Origin: Candidatus Sulfotelmatobacter kueseliae
GTDB lineage: Bacteria; Acidobacteriota; Terriglobia; Terriglobales; Acidobacteriaceae
Length of the DNA stretch: 64,000 nt
Assembly (NCBI GenBank): GCA_900290255.1
Contig: OMOD01000159.1
Location: 19,993 to 83,992 of the forward strand
Direction of reading: 5' to 3'
Part shown: positions 51,053 to 60,400 of the stretch, in pieces
Numbering within the stretch: position 1 is the stretch's first letter
Layout of the letters: each line of letters starts with the position of its first letter
Notes under the pieces: model-generated
What the model was told of the DNA's origin: nothing
The model's input: the letters and a program-made list of their open reading frames with translations, nothing else
The model's database searches: none
Translations under genes and position numbers: made by a program

Positions 51053-51247
51053 TTGGAAACTCGCCGAGGACAATCACCCAGGTTTAGCTGGGAAACGTTC
51101 AACATTACCAACTCAGTGCGTTTCGGTTACGATCTCTCCAACGGAAATGGTCTACCTCCGCTCGGAACCACGGGTACGTGTGGTGAATACAACCAGACGT
51201 TGACAAAGCCGCGTGTTATGCAATGTGCCTTGCGGTACGGCTTCTGA
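51053..51247 (+). pseudogene. C-terminal remnant of a TonB-dependent receptor
   Basis: The frame RFSWETFNITNSVRFGYDLSNGNGLPPLGTTGTCGEYNQTLTKPRVMQCALRYGF followed by TGA is the closing part of an Oar-like receptor (usual pattern RWETFNVTNSVRFD...LTxPRVMQFALRYEF). The upstream barrel and plug are missing. It lies divergent from CocE copy 1 in a 444-base gap that contains no complete gene. Confidence 0.75.
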
Positions 51248-51289
51248 GGCACGGCGTCTGCAGGTTCCCGCACCATTGTTGCCGTTCTC

Positions 51290-51598
51290 TCAATAGTCCA
51301 ATAACTCATAAGACTCCACCCAGGTGTCTTCCATGAAGTGCTTTTGCCGGTCGTAGAGTTCGGCGTGTTCAGCACTGCTTTCAAAGACCTCCAGCGCCCG
51401 TTCGGCCGCTTGCAGATTGTCGAACCTTTGCTGCCAGATCAGAGTGTTGCGAGGATCACGACTGGCCAGAGGCGACATCCGTTCCCCTTTGAGAAGAATC
51501 CCCTGATGTTCCAACACTGCGAACTGCTTCTCCAGATCTATGAATTCCTGTCTCTTGGATGACTGAAACTGCTGCACAATTCGCAAAATGATCGCCAC
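51290..51598 (-). CDS. Small conserved hypothetical protein
   Basis: 102 residues from a GTG at 51598, seven bases after AAGGAG. The sequence VAIILRIVQQFQSSKRQEFIDLEKQFAVLEHQGILLKGERMSPLASRDPRNTLIWQQRFDNLQAAERALEVFESSAEHAELYDRQKHFMEDTWVESYELLDY has the strand-helix pattern of small dimeric ferredoxin-like proteins such as NIPSNAP or antibiotic-biosynthesis-monooxygenase-like folds. That is a guess from shape. It is last in the minus-strand run LacI - NagB-like - PfkB - permease remnant, so it may belong to the same catabolic unit. Confidence 0.65.
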   Translation of the reverse strand: MAIILRIVQQFQSSKRQEFIDLEKQFAVLEHQGILLKGERMSPLASRDPRNTLIWQQRFDNLQAAERALEVFESSAEHAELYDRQKHFMEDTWVESYELLDY

Positions 51599-51617
51599 AA
51601 ATGATCTCCTTAGACAC

Positions 51618-51794
51618 TTATGCGCCGGAGGTAGCCGCTGCCTCGGCCTCATCCGGCACATCGAATGTGACCAGCTCGGCCTGAAAACCGCGAGTCTTCA
51701 CTGCACCGTAGGCAATGCCCAGCGCCATCCAGATGCTTCCTGCAATTTTGGCCAGAAAACCTAGATATACGCCAACTGTCAAGCTCAAAAATGA
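51618..51794 (-). pseudogene. C-terminal remnant of an APC-type permease
   Basis: On the minus strand an open stretch encodes SLTVGVYLGFLAKIAGSIWMALGIAYGAVKTRGFQAELVTFDVPDEAEAAATSGA and then stops. A final membrane helix followed by a short charged tail is characteristic of amino-acid/polyamine/organocation permeases. The preceding helices are absent; a stop lies just upstream and the PfkB gene ends 29 bases away. The operon has probably lost its transporter by deletion. Confidence 0.6.
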
Positions 51795-51822
51795 ATGTCA
51801 CCATGCCGGAAGCTCTCTCATA

Positions 51823-52980
51823 TCAGCCGGTTCGAATAGCTGTGTCCCCCAGTGAAGCGACAATATTCACATCCGGAACCAGATCCGCAAAACACTCCAG
51901 AACCTCAGGGGCAAACTTCTTCCCCAACTTTTCCACAAAGTTACGCAAGCTATCTAGGCAGGTATCGGGATAAATGGTGTGCGGCGAGGTGACCGTGTAG
52001 CTGGCCAACGCAACTCCGAACTCGAGGGCAGTGGAAATCGTGCACTCTTGCAGGCGATCATTGTGGCCCCCTGCTCTTGTAAACGCAACCCCGGCGGCGA
52101 TCGCGGAAATTACACCTGCCAGCAATGCGTCACCGGCGCCCGCCGTGGAAGCGACCGGCACTTCGGGAGCCGGACAAAAATTCCAGTTTCCCCGCTCGAA
52201 GCCGTACGCTCCGCGCTTGCCCATGCTTACGATCAAGCCAAGATTGGGGTAGTGGCTGCCAAGAAAAGACGAACACTCAGTGACAAAGGCCTCGGGGTTT
52301 GATTCTGAGAAAGGACAGCCCACGAGTTCCGCCGCTTCAGCTTCGTTCAAGGCCACCATATCCAGCTCGCCAAACACTCCTTGCTGCTTCGCCGCGGCAA
52401 TCTCAGCCGAAACAAACGAAGCCGCGCAAAACGCTCCTTTCCGGCGCGCGGCAGTCAGCAGGTAATGACGCACTGCTAGAGGCACCTCGGGAACCGCCAC
52501 CGCAATCATCTGCTTTCCGTTCGCCACAATTTGTCCCAGAGCGTTCTCGACATCCTGAGCGCAGATTTCGGCCGCGGCCGAGTTGGACGCGGTGATATTC
52601 CCACCTGATCCGTCGGGATACTGGAAGCAAACACTGGACAGGGTGTGTTTCGCGGCCACCATGGTTACGTAGCGTGTGTCCATGCCGACGGCCTGCATCT
52701 GCTGCAGCAATAACCGCCCGGCGGAATCGTCACCCACTTTGCCGATCGGAAACAGGTGGAATGCACTCCCATCAGTTCCGGCACCGAGCAACCTGGCAAC
52801 ATAGTGAGCTACGATGTGCAGCTTGCAATAGTCTCGAATGTCGAGCAATCGGCCCGGCCTGCTCTCGTTGCGCCCTAGCGTGTGGTTCCCTTCCAAAGCG
52901 AAGAAACTGCCGGTCCCGATCCCGCCGACTCCCACCAACGTGCGAAATGAAGAGCTACCATCAGTTCTGAAAACGCGCAT
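51823..52980 (-). CDS. PfkB-family carbohydrate kinase
   Basis: 385 residues, cytoplasmic. PfkB landmarks are GVGGIGTGSFFALEGNHTLGRNES (N-terminal glycine region, somewhat diverged), HLFPIGKVGDDSAGRLLLQQMQAVGMDTRYV, SVCFQYPDGSGGNITASNSA and the catalytic ASTAGAGDALLAGVISA (GAGD at 281-284, with the base Asp284). The family phosphorylates sugars or nucleosides; substrate is not determined. It starts nine bases after the NagB-like gene, so the two are almost certainly co-transcribed and may act on consecutive sugar intermediates. Confidence 0.85.
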   Translation of the reverse strand: MRVFRTDGSSSFRTLVGVGGIGTGSFFALEGNHTLGRNESRPGRLLDIRDYCKLHIVAHYVARLLGAGTDGSAFHLFPIGKVGDDSAGRLLLQQMQAVGMDTRYVTMVAAKHTLSSVCFQYPDGSGGNITASNSAAAEICAQDVENALGQIVANGKQMIAVAVPEVPLAVRHYLLTAARRKGAFCAASFVSAEIAAAKQQGVFGELDMVALNEAEAAELVGCPFSESNPEAFVTECSSFLGSHYPNLGLIVSMGKRGAYGFERGNWNFCPAPEVPVASTAGAGDALLAGVISAIAAGVAFTRAGGHNDRLQECTISTALEFGVALASYTVTSPHTIYPDTCLDSLRNFVEKLGKKFAPEVLECFADLVPDVNIVASLGDTAIRTG

Positions 52981-52989
52981 GGCGATTCC

Positions 52990-53877
52990 TCAAATCAGCT
53001 CCCAATCGGGGTTTTCACTGATGGGGTGAGCAGCGGTTTCCTCCGTCGCGGTCACGATTGCGTCAGGATGTTTCTGCAGAAGAGTCATGGGATACTCCGC
53101 TGTGGGCTCCGAAAACAGGGCCACGCGTAACGCGGTCTGCTTCCAGGAACCGGTATCGCTGTAGACTCGCACTTTTCGCGCCGATAAACACTCCTTGATT
53201 CCTAGCGTGATCGACATCGGTGGAACGAATTGATACGCCCCACCAAAGCTCCGCTGGGCCAGCGCCAAAATCGTATCCAGATTATTTTCCTGAATGCGAA
53301 TGCTGGAACCGGCTAACTCTTCTAAGGTGATGCCACTATAGGGATGCCGCCGCGCCTGGTTGTAAGCAATGTGCCCGTCCTGGCCCCAGCCTCCGACCGT
53401 GATGTCCACGGGAGCCGCTGCAATCGCCTCGCGTACCTTGTCCGCCGTGGACGGCAGCAGCCAGAAACGTTGTGTCTCGGGGACCGTCAATTCCGGCCTA
53501 ATGCCCCCGTAGAAGTGTTCTTCCATGAAGGTGCGAAAATTGTAAGGATGCTTTGCCGGGAGCGGCTGCGCCTGCCAGTCGAGACATTCGTCCATGTGAA
53601 AGACAAAAAGATTCCGTAGGGAAACTTTCCGTGAGTTCACCAACTCGGTGAACGGCGCATACCAGCACTTGGGCCCGCACGGAACAATGGCGCGGGTAGG
53701 AAGGTGACGAGCGTTATTGGCTTCGAGCACCTCGACCAGTTCCCAGGCCATGAGGCTGCCCATTGCGGCAGAATCCGCGACCAATCGAAAGCGCACCTTC
53801 AATTGCGGACGGCTCGCGAGTTGCCTCGCCGGGATTTTGCACCAGCAATAGAGATCAGTTTTTAAGATCTGGCTCAC
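52990..53877 (-). CDS. Glucosamine-6-phosphate deaminase/isomerase-like protein (NagB family)
   Basis: 295 residues from the GTG at 53877, five bases after AGGAG; the frame is open to 53940. NagB-fold landmarks are VADSAAMGSLMAWELVEVL, NLFVFHMDECLDW (base Asp96, with Glu97) and the catalytic histidine in VDITVGGWGQDGHIAYNQ (Asp167, His169). NagB converts glucosamine-6-phosphate to fructose-6-phosphate and ammonia, and related enzymes act on other amino-sugar phosphates. The sequence is longer than NagB and diverged in the lid, so exact specificity is open. It follows the LacI gene after 41 bases and precedes the PfkB kinase. Confidence 0.82.
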   Translation of the reverse strand: MSQILKTDLYCWCKIPARQLASRPQLKVRFRLVADSAAMGSLMAWELVEVLEANNARHLPTRAIVPCGPKCWYAPFTELVNSRKVSLRNLFVFHMDECLDWQAQPLPAKHPYNFRTFMEEHFYGGIRPELTVPETQRFWLLPSTADKVREAIAAAPVDITVGGWGQDGHIAYNQARRHPYSGITLEELAGSSIRIQENNLDTILALAQRSFGGAYQFVPPMSITLGIKECLSARKVRVYSDTGSWKQTALRVALFSEPTAEYPMTLLQKHPDAIVTATEETAAHPISENPDWELI

Positions 53878-53918
53878 GAGGTCTCCTACGTTGCTCTCAA
53901 GGCACGTCGGTCCGGCAG

Positions 53919-54962
53919 TCAAGGGCGCGGCGCGGGACAAGTTGATTCCCGCACAATGAGTCTAGGTGTTACCTTCCGATGTCGGGGCACGGATGTTCGC
54001 TTTTCAATTGATGCTCGAATCAGTTCTTCAACGATCTCGGCCCCCAACGAGCCTTGCAACTCCAGTTGCTGCTGAATTGTGGTTAAAGGTGGGTTATAGA
54101 ACTCCGAGTTGGGAATATCGTCAAAGCCCACCACGGAACAGTCTCTGGGAACCACGCGGCCAGCCCTGGTCAAGCTGCCAATCGCAGCACAGGCCGTGAG
54201 GTCGTCAAACGCGACCAGTGCGGTAAACTCTCTATTGGCTTTCAACAGTTCTTCTGTGAGCGACTGTCCTTCAGCATAGGTCGAGTTTTGCCCCTTGATG
54301 TTCCGGATGAGCTTGGTATCCATCTTGAGGCCGACTTCTTGAGCAAAACACTCTAGACCTCGCCAGCGGGGTTGCGTGTCGACCAACTCTTTCGGACCTT
54401 TGATAAAAGCGATTTTGTTATGGCCCAACTGGTAGAGATGCTGCAGTGCCTGCCGAGTGCCTGCGGCATTATCAACCGCAACCGAGCTCATCGGACTTCT
54501 GCTTAATTCCCGACCGATTAGTACAGTCGGAGTCTGTCGCGGAACAAACTTAGCAAAAAGTTCGGGCCCCAAATACGTTGGGTTGGCAATCGCGATAAAA
54601 CCTTCTACGCGTCGTCCCAGGAGCATATCGACGCAACGCGGAAACTCCGCAACGCTGTTTTGAAGGTCTGTAAGAATTGGAAAGTATCCCGAGGCCCGCA
54701 GATGTTTCTCGATACCCCGCAGGATCAGTGCGCAGTAAGGATCGGTAATATCAAATGCCACAATGCCTAAACTCTGGCTGCGGTTGCTGCGCAGAGATCG
54801 GGCGAAGAGGTTCGGCCGATATCCCAGCTGCTTGGCCACCCTCTGGATGTGCTCCTTAGTTCGTGGAGGGATACGAGCGGAAGATGGTCCACCGTTAAGG
54901 ACAAGCGAGACTGTACTGATCGACAATCGGCTCTCTTCCGCAACGTCACGTAGCGTCACCAT
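53919..54962 (-). CDS. LacI-family transcriptional regulator
   Basis: 347 residues from the ATG at 54962; a TTG at 54989 would add nine residues. The N-terminal helix-turn-helix MVTLRDVAEESRLSISTVSLVLNGGPSSARIPPRTKEHIQRVAKQLGYRPNLFARSLR is followed by a periplasmic-binding-protein-like sensor (SLGIVAFDITDPYCALILRGIEKHL ... CSVVGFDDIPNSEFYNPPLTTIQQ). Such repressors are released by a sugar or sugar phosphate. It heads the run with the NagB-like and PfkB genes. Candidate targets in the window are its own operon and the palindrome TGAAACGTTTCA before the GH27/36 gene. Confidence 0.93.
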   Translation of the reverse strand: MVTLRDVAEESRLSISTVSLVLNGGPSSARIPPRTKEHIQRVAKQLGYRPNLFARSLRSNRSQSLGIVAFDITDPYCALILRGIEKHLRASGYFPILTDLQNSVAEFPRCVDMLLGRRVEGFIAIANPTYLGPELFAKFVPRQTPTVLIGRELSRSPMSSVAVDNAAGTRQALQHLYQLGHNKIAFIKGPKELVDTQPRWRGLECFAQEVGLKMDTKLIRNIKGQNSTYAEGQSLTEELLKANREFTALVAFDDLTACAAIGSLTRAGRVVPRDCSVVGFDDIPNSEFYNPPLTTIQQQLELQGSLGAEIVEELIRASIEKRTSVPRHRKVTPRLIVRESTCPAPRP

Positions 54963-55299
54963 CGCATCCTCGCTTGGCAGAAATGCCAAATTCGACTCGC
55001 CTCGAGCCGCGTGAAAAATGGTTAGAGTTCCGGATTACCGTGTCCAGGGTCCCCTGACCAGCCACAGGTAGCATAGCTGTCGTCGATATCCATTATCTGT
55101 ACCTACTCTGCGGGCAATGGTCTGGCGTACCCAAGAACGATGTCAAGTGGGCATGCCTTCGCAATGTCGTCAAAGACCACGCCTTTGGAGCTCGTGAAAT
55201 ACGCCTGGGTTTTGGGCCACATGCGTTATTGACGATAGTGATGAATAGGGAAGGGCTGGCCACGTAGTCGGTGATTCCTCAGAATTTGTCAGTTCGTCC
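54963..55299. other. Gap between LacI and nucleoside-hydrolase-like genes
   Basis: No complete gene is supported. On the minus strand 55108-55224 could encode WPKTQAYFTSSKGVVFDDIAKACPLDIVLGYARPLPAE before a stop, which looks like a protein C-terminus but has no recognisable family and no upstream body. The LacI promoter should lie within 54963-55100, though no strong box is seen. Confidence 0.35.
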
Positions 55300-56382
55300 T
55301 TATTTACGCACGCCGGGCACAGGCTGCGACATCAAGTCGATGAACATTCGGTAGAACTTTTCCTTATCCAAATCTTCCTGGACGTGCACCAGTTGCTCGC
55401 CCAACCCAGGTTGTGACCCGGGCGCCCAGACCAGCACGTTTCCGTAACCCGCAGTGTGCGAGATGTCTATGTCCATGTAGAGCGATGTTTCTTTGGTGAT
55501 GATGCTGGGATCAAGCCAGGCTGCGGCGGCTAACTCGTCCCACAAGTATTCTTCATCGCCATATTTGCCTACGTACTGTGCAGATGGGCTTGGCGACTTT
55601 GCGATTTCCGCTATCATGGCCTGGGTAAGGCGCGTTTTGACCGAAATGTCCACCGTCGTGATAGTGATCTTGTGCCACGGAGAAGTAAGGACCATGTGTA
55701 CCGCTTCAGGATCCCACCAAAAATTAAACTCGCGGCGATTTTGGGTTTGCCACTCCAACGGTACAACCGGCGCAATGCTGCCCCCCATGATCACCAGTTC
55801 CTGCGCGAGGTCGGCAACGTTTGGATCGATGCTGAGAGCCTGGGCCAGGTTCGTAAGCGGGCCTCCCGCGTAAATCGTGACTTCATGTGGATACTTGTGC
55901 AGCATGCGGATAATGAAATGCGCGGCATCCTCGTCAGCAGGCTTAGTCGTCGGATTGCCTTCGACAAGGTCCGGGACCTCGTACGGACCGTGAAATGTTC
56001 CGCGGACTCCATCTCCGGTCGGCTTTCGATTCCACGCGCCCTTGTAACCTACCTTGCCGTAAAGCGATTCCCAGCGTTCGATCGTTTCCAGGCGATTGAC
56101 CAGAGGAAAGATAGCGCCGGGCAGTACGGGCACATCGGTCCGACCAATGATCTCAAGCATCCGGAGAGTGTGCGCCACTTCCTCGTCGCGCCACTGGTCA
56201 CCGCTCACGACGGTGATTCCGAGTGTCTCGACCTGCGGCGACTGCAATAAAATGATCATTGACTGCTGATCGGTAGTTGCTGGGCCTCGCGCGTCCTGGT
56301 CAATAATTACTTTTCTTTTGGATTGAGCCGCGATGGGCAACGAGATCAAAAGGATTGTGATGAGCCACAAAATCACTTTCAA
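55300..56382 (-). CDS. Inosine-uridine-preferring nucleoside-hydrolase-like protein, secreted
   Basis: 360 residues from a TTG at 56382, which yields a clean signal peptide (MKVILWLITILLISLPIAAQS). The frame extends to 56619 (an ATG at 56427 is possible) with about 79 residues that do not belong to the family. The fold shows KVIIDQDARGPATTDQQSMIILLQSPQVETLGITVVSGDQWRDEEVAHTLRMLEIIGRTDVPVLPGA, HEVTIYAGGPLTNLAQALSIDPNVADLAQELVIMGGS and FNFWWDPEAVHMVLTSP (a conserved late Asp). The calcium-binding Asp cluster is stretched: DxD, then an Asp nine residues on, instead of DxDxxxDD. The substrate may therefore not be a standard nucleoside. It is divergent from the TonB receptor at 57484. Confidence 0.8.
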   Translation of the reverse strand: MKVILWLITILLISLPIAAQSKRKVIIDQDARGPATTDQQSMIILLQSPQVETLGITVVSGDQWRDEEVAHTLRMLEIIGRTDVPVLPGAIFPLVNRLETIERWESLYGKVGYKGAWNRKPTGDGVRGTFHGPYEVPDLVEGNPTTKPADEDAAHFIIRMLHKYPHEVTIYAGGPLTNLAQALSIDPNVADLAQELVIMGGSIAPVVPLEWQTQNRREFNFWWDPEAVHMVLTSPWHKITITTVDISVKTRLTQAMIAEIAKSPSPSAQYVGKYGDEEYLWDELAAAAWLDPSIITKETSLYMDIDISHTAGYGNVLVWAPGSQPGLGEQLVHVQEDLDKEKFYRMFIDLMSQPVPGVRK

Positions 56383-56778
56383 TAGACCTGCCCCTCGATA
56401 GCTCGTAAAAGCCGCGTCACCGAGCATAATCTCACATTTCGGGTGCCTGTCAGAGCCATCCCACTTCTCCAATAATTCCATCGCCTCTAGGCGTTCGACC
56501 GCTGCCTCGATCCAGATGGTACAAGTAAGTGGCCTTTCGCAGTCGACGGCGCCGACTCCAGGAAATTCCTTTCCAGTCTCGCCATTAATTAAGAACCCGC
56601 TTCTCATATGCAACGCCACGACGTGGCAGCTGCCACCAAGAAATGCATAGCAACCGCGACTCCATTAAAGAACTTCCTTCTCCCGTTCTTACATCTGGTG
56701 CGTTTACTATCCTTACGCCTTTTCACATCCTTGCGGACTGCCCGCCACCTTGTAGTGCAACGTTACACCTCAAGAACT

Positions 56779-56802
56779 TGTAACGTGATGCTACGCGTTT
56801 GT
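56779..56802. promoter_or_regulatory. Operator-like site A (TGTAACG-N10-CGTTTGT)
   Basis: The half sites TGTAACG and CGTTTGT are separated by ten bases (TGATGCTACG). On the minus strand a TTGACA overlaps the right half site and a TTACAA lies 17 bases on, so a bound protein would cover the promoter of the nucleoside-hydrolase-like gene. A further CGTTACA half site lies at 56761-56767. Confidence 0.55.
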
Positions 56803-57096
56803 CAAGACTTTTTGGACTTCTCGATGCCTCTGAACCACTCCGATTCGTCACACCATAACCCTGGTGTTGATGCGATCAGACCCCACATCCGCCCTAAACT
56901 GGTTGTCACCGCATTCTGTCAGAACGAGAGTCCACACCTTCAACAGCCTTCGCTCAACCATGGTGCCTCTAGCACAGTTGCTCGAAAGCAGGCAGTAACT
57001 TTGCTCCTAACCCAAAGCCCAACTAAGTTGCGCAGTTCAAACATCCCCTGTTCCCAAAAAGGTCTTGACAGCTAGCCATGCCCTAGATTAGATAGG

Positions 57097-57120
57097 TGTA
57101 ACGTTATACTACGCGTTACA
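57097..57120. promoter_or_regulatory. Operator-like site B (TGTAACG-N10-CGTTACA)
   Basis: A perfect 7-bp inverted repeat with a ten-base spacer (TTATACTACG) that nearly matches the spacer of site A. TTGACA lies at 57065-57070 upstream on the plus strand. The site is about 360 bases before the TonB receptor ATG. Sites A and B would let one regulator control the divergent pair. Confidence 0.6.
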
Positions 57121-57483
57121 TTAGCGGATTGATAAATGCTCATTGTCTCAGAGGTTCTGGCTTGCTTTTGGTTTCTGGCATCTTCGATAACGCTAGCCCA
57201 AGCGTCGATGCCGCGCTAGGCACCGTGACAATGGCCGACCCGAGCGGGCGCTGCGGACCAGAAAGATGAGGTGACTATGACGAACGAGGGTGGGAGCTTT
57301 CTAGCGTGCATCGATCCAGGAAGAGTTCAACATGGAAAACAGTCAGGAGCTATTTACAGGGGCGTGAGTCGAATCCGGGTCAGTTGCGATCTTGCCACCA
57401 ACGGCGGCTTTTTGCTCACCGCGCTCGTCGCGTTGGCCAGCAGCCGACGTTGCCATGCGCTCTGTCCGTCCGGAAGGATCCAA

Positions 57484-60400
57484 ATGATCTCCCAGTTTGC
57501 AAAACTATCGTTACTCGTATTGCTGTCGATCGCAGTGGCCGACGCGGCCACCACCGGAAACATCCGCGGCACGGTGACTGATGCCAGCGGCGCGGCCATC
57601 AGCCAAGCCCTGGTCACAACGACTAACGAAGCTACCAACGAGAGTTATACGCTGACGACGAATAGTAGCGGGGTCTACGAGTTCCTCCTGCTGCCGGTCG
57701 GCAACTACACCCTACGCGTGGAGCACGCCGGCTTCAAGCGCTATGTCTTGCTGCATATACGGTTGGACGTGAACCAGGTCGGCAGCTTTGACGTGACGTT
57801 GCGGGTTGGCACTGTGGAGTCAAAGGTCGAGGTGGAAGCCAATCCGATTCAGGTGGACACCGTCAGCACGCAATTGGGGACAGTTATCGAGTCTAAGAGT
57901 ATTGTCGACCTCCCACTCAACGGGCGTGACATATATCAACTGGTCGCGCTCCAGCCCGGCATCAGTGTTCCGGGACAGGGAACCTATTACGGGTCGCCGG
58001 ATGTCAACAACCCAATTTTTGATTTTCATCAGGAAGGTGGTTCGATGGTGTTTTCCAGCGGTGGCGGCCGGCTGGTCATGAACGATTTCATGGTGGATGG
58101 CGGCGATACTAACGGCACCATCGCAAACGAGGCGCTGTTGCATATCATGCCCGACGCCGTTGAGGAATTCCGTGTGCTGACCAACACCTTCAATCCCGAA
58201 TTCGGCCGCAACTCGGGCTCGGTGGTCAACATCATTACTAGGTCAGGGACCAACAACTGGCATGGCAATGCCTTTGAATTCCTGCGTAATGATGCGCTTA
58301 ATGCTCACAACTATTTTGAAACCACCGGCAAGGCGCCCTACAAACTCAACCAGTTCGGAGGCACCTTCGGCGGTCCCATCCACAAAGATACGACCTTCTT
58401 TTTTGTCGGCTACCAGGACACGCGCGAACGCCGCGGTGTGCCGGGAACCCTGACCACGGTATTTTCCGATGCGGATCGCAGTGGCAACTTCCTCGATCGC
58501 GACCCCAGTGGCTTTTCCGGCGTGACTACAGACGCCCTGTGCTTTCCGCGAGGGAGTTCGAACTGCTTTGCCTCCGGTACCGCCTATTCCACCATTTTCC
58601 CCAAAGCGACCATTCCTACCTCGTCGTTCGATCCGGTCGCGGCGAATATCCTAGACAAGTACATCCCTCCTCCCAACGTGGGCGTCAATTCGCTGGTCAT
58701 CACTCCTAACCAGCCGCATAACTCGGACGACTTCGACATCAAGCTGGACCACCATTTCAGCCCGAAGCACAAGATCGCAGGTTCTTATTTCTTCGATGAC
58801 AGCTTCTTCGGGGATTTCGGGCTGGGGAACATTCCAGGATTCCCTGTCGTCAGTAAGGAGCGCACGCAGGCCGTAAACATCTCCGAAACCTGGGTGGTGG
58901 ACCCCTTCACCTTGAATGAATTTCGTGTTTCCTATTTGCGCGATGCGCGCGGCGCCGAGGATGATCCCGTGGTTAGTGGCTCGCCCTCCTCATTCGGTTT
59001 TACGGGCATTAAGACTGGCCCTCCGGCGTCCCTACAGAGCATTCCTGTAATCGACATTTTCGGTGGTCCCATTATTGGTGGCCCAGGCCAAGGATCGGGC
59101 GGCGGCGCCAACATTGAAAACGTCTACATGGTGACGGATGACTTTTCCCATATCATCGGTCGGCACACCATCAAGTTTGGTGGCGGTTACAGCAGCGTAA
59201 ATCACAAGCAGCTAGAGGTTTACCTTTTCGACGGCCAATTCAATTACGGCGCCGGCGGGAGCAACACTACCGGCGACGCCTTTGCCGATTTTGTTCTCGG
59301 CCTGCCCGACAGTTATTCCCAAGGCAGCGCGTCCTACGAGCGTCTGCACTCCAATCAGGCTTCCCTGTTTGCCCAGGATTCCTGGCACGTTCGTCATAAC
59401 GTGAGCCTGAACTACGGCCTGCGTTGGGAACTGTTTACGCCTTTTACCGATAAAGCTGATGCCATCTCTGCTTTCCGCTTTCCCGCTCCTGGGCAGGCGC
59501 CAGAGCAGTCGCAAGTATTTCCTACCGCACCCCCGGGACTCGTTTTTCCCGGTGACCCCGGCATTCCTCGCGGCTTGACCCAGACCTACTACAAGTCTTT
59601 CGCACCCCGCATCGGCGTGTCTTACTCCCCCGACTGGCTGGGGGCCAACAAGCTGGTGATCCGCTCCGGATTCGGCTTGTTCTACAACCCCATGGAGCAG
59701 GCGGTATTGCTCCAGTTCAACGGCGATCCTCCATACGGTGGCAGTTCATTCGTAGCCGCCCCAGGTTTCGAGAATCCCTTCACTGACCAAGGCGGGACCA
59801 CCTTCCCCAGCCCTTTTCCGTTCCAGATCCCCAACCGCGGCGCCCCAGTTAATTTCAAGAACTTCTTTCCCATTTATATGTACGGCAACTTTCCGCCGAA
59901 CGTGCGTACACAATACCTCGACCAGTACAACGTCAACACGGAATACCAGCTCAGTCCCACAATCGTGCTGGGCGCAGGCTATGTGGGTAGCCAAGGCCAT
60001 CGCCTTCTCGCCACTTATGACGCGAATGCAGGCAACCCACAACTCTGCTTGCAACTCGCCGCACTGGGTTGTGGTCCCTTCGGGGAAGACACTACCTATG
60101 TCCTGCCTAGCGGGCAGACACTCTACGGCACGCGCCCGGCGGGAGTGTTCTCTAATAACGGTGTCAGCGGCGCCAACGGGTTGGAGGCTTTTGGCAACAT
60201 CTTTACAATCCCTTCTGTTGCCTCTTCAAGCTACAATTCCGGGCAGTTCCGCTTAGAGCGGCGCGGTGAGAGAATTCAATTCCTGGCTTCTTACACCTGG
60301 TCGCAATCGCGCGACAATGCCTCCGGATTTGAGAACCTCCTCAATCCGTTTTGCTTCAAGTGCGACCGTGAGCTCTCGGGCTTCGATGTCCGCAATCGCT

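Larger units (their letters stand above)
56383..57483. other. Long divergent intergenic region
   Basis: About 1.1 kb between the divergent nucleoside-hydrolase-like and receptor genes. Besides operator-like sites A and B, the first 240 bases encode an in-frame N-terminal extension of the hydrolase (SGFLINGETGKEFPGVGAVDCERPLTCTIWIEAAVERLEAMELLEKWDGSDRHPKCEI) that reads like a piece of another protein. The part 56810-57060 is otherwise featureless. The receptor frame is open from 57271, but those residues are not protein-like. Confidence 0.45.

Noticed and set aside
57271..57483. Upstream extension of the TonB receptor frame
   Set aside because: The ATG at 57484 has a ribosome-binding site and is followed at once by a signal peptide; the extension has no such features.
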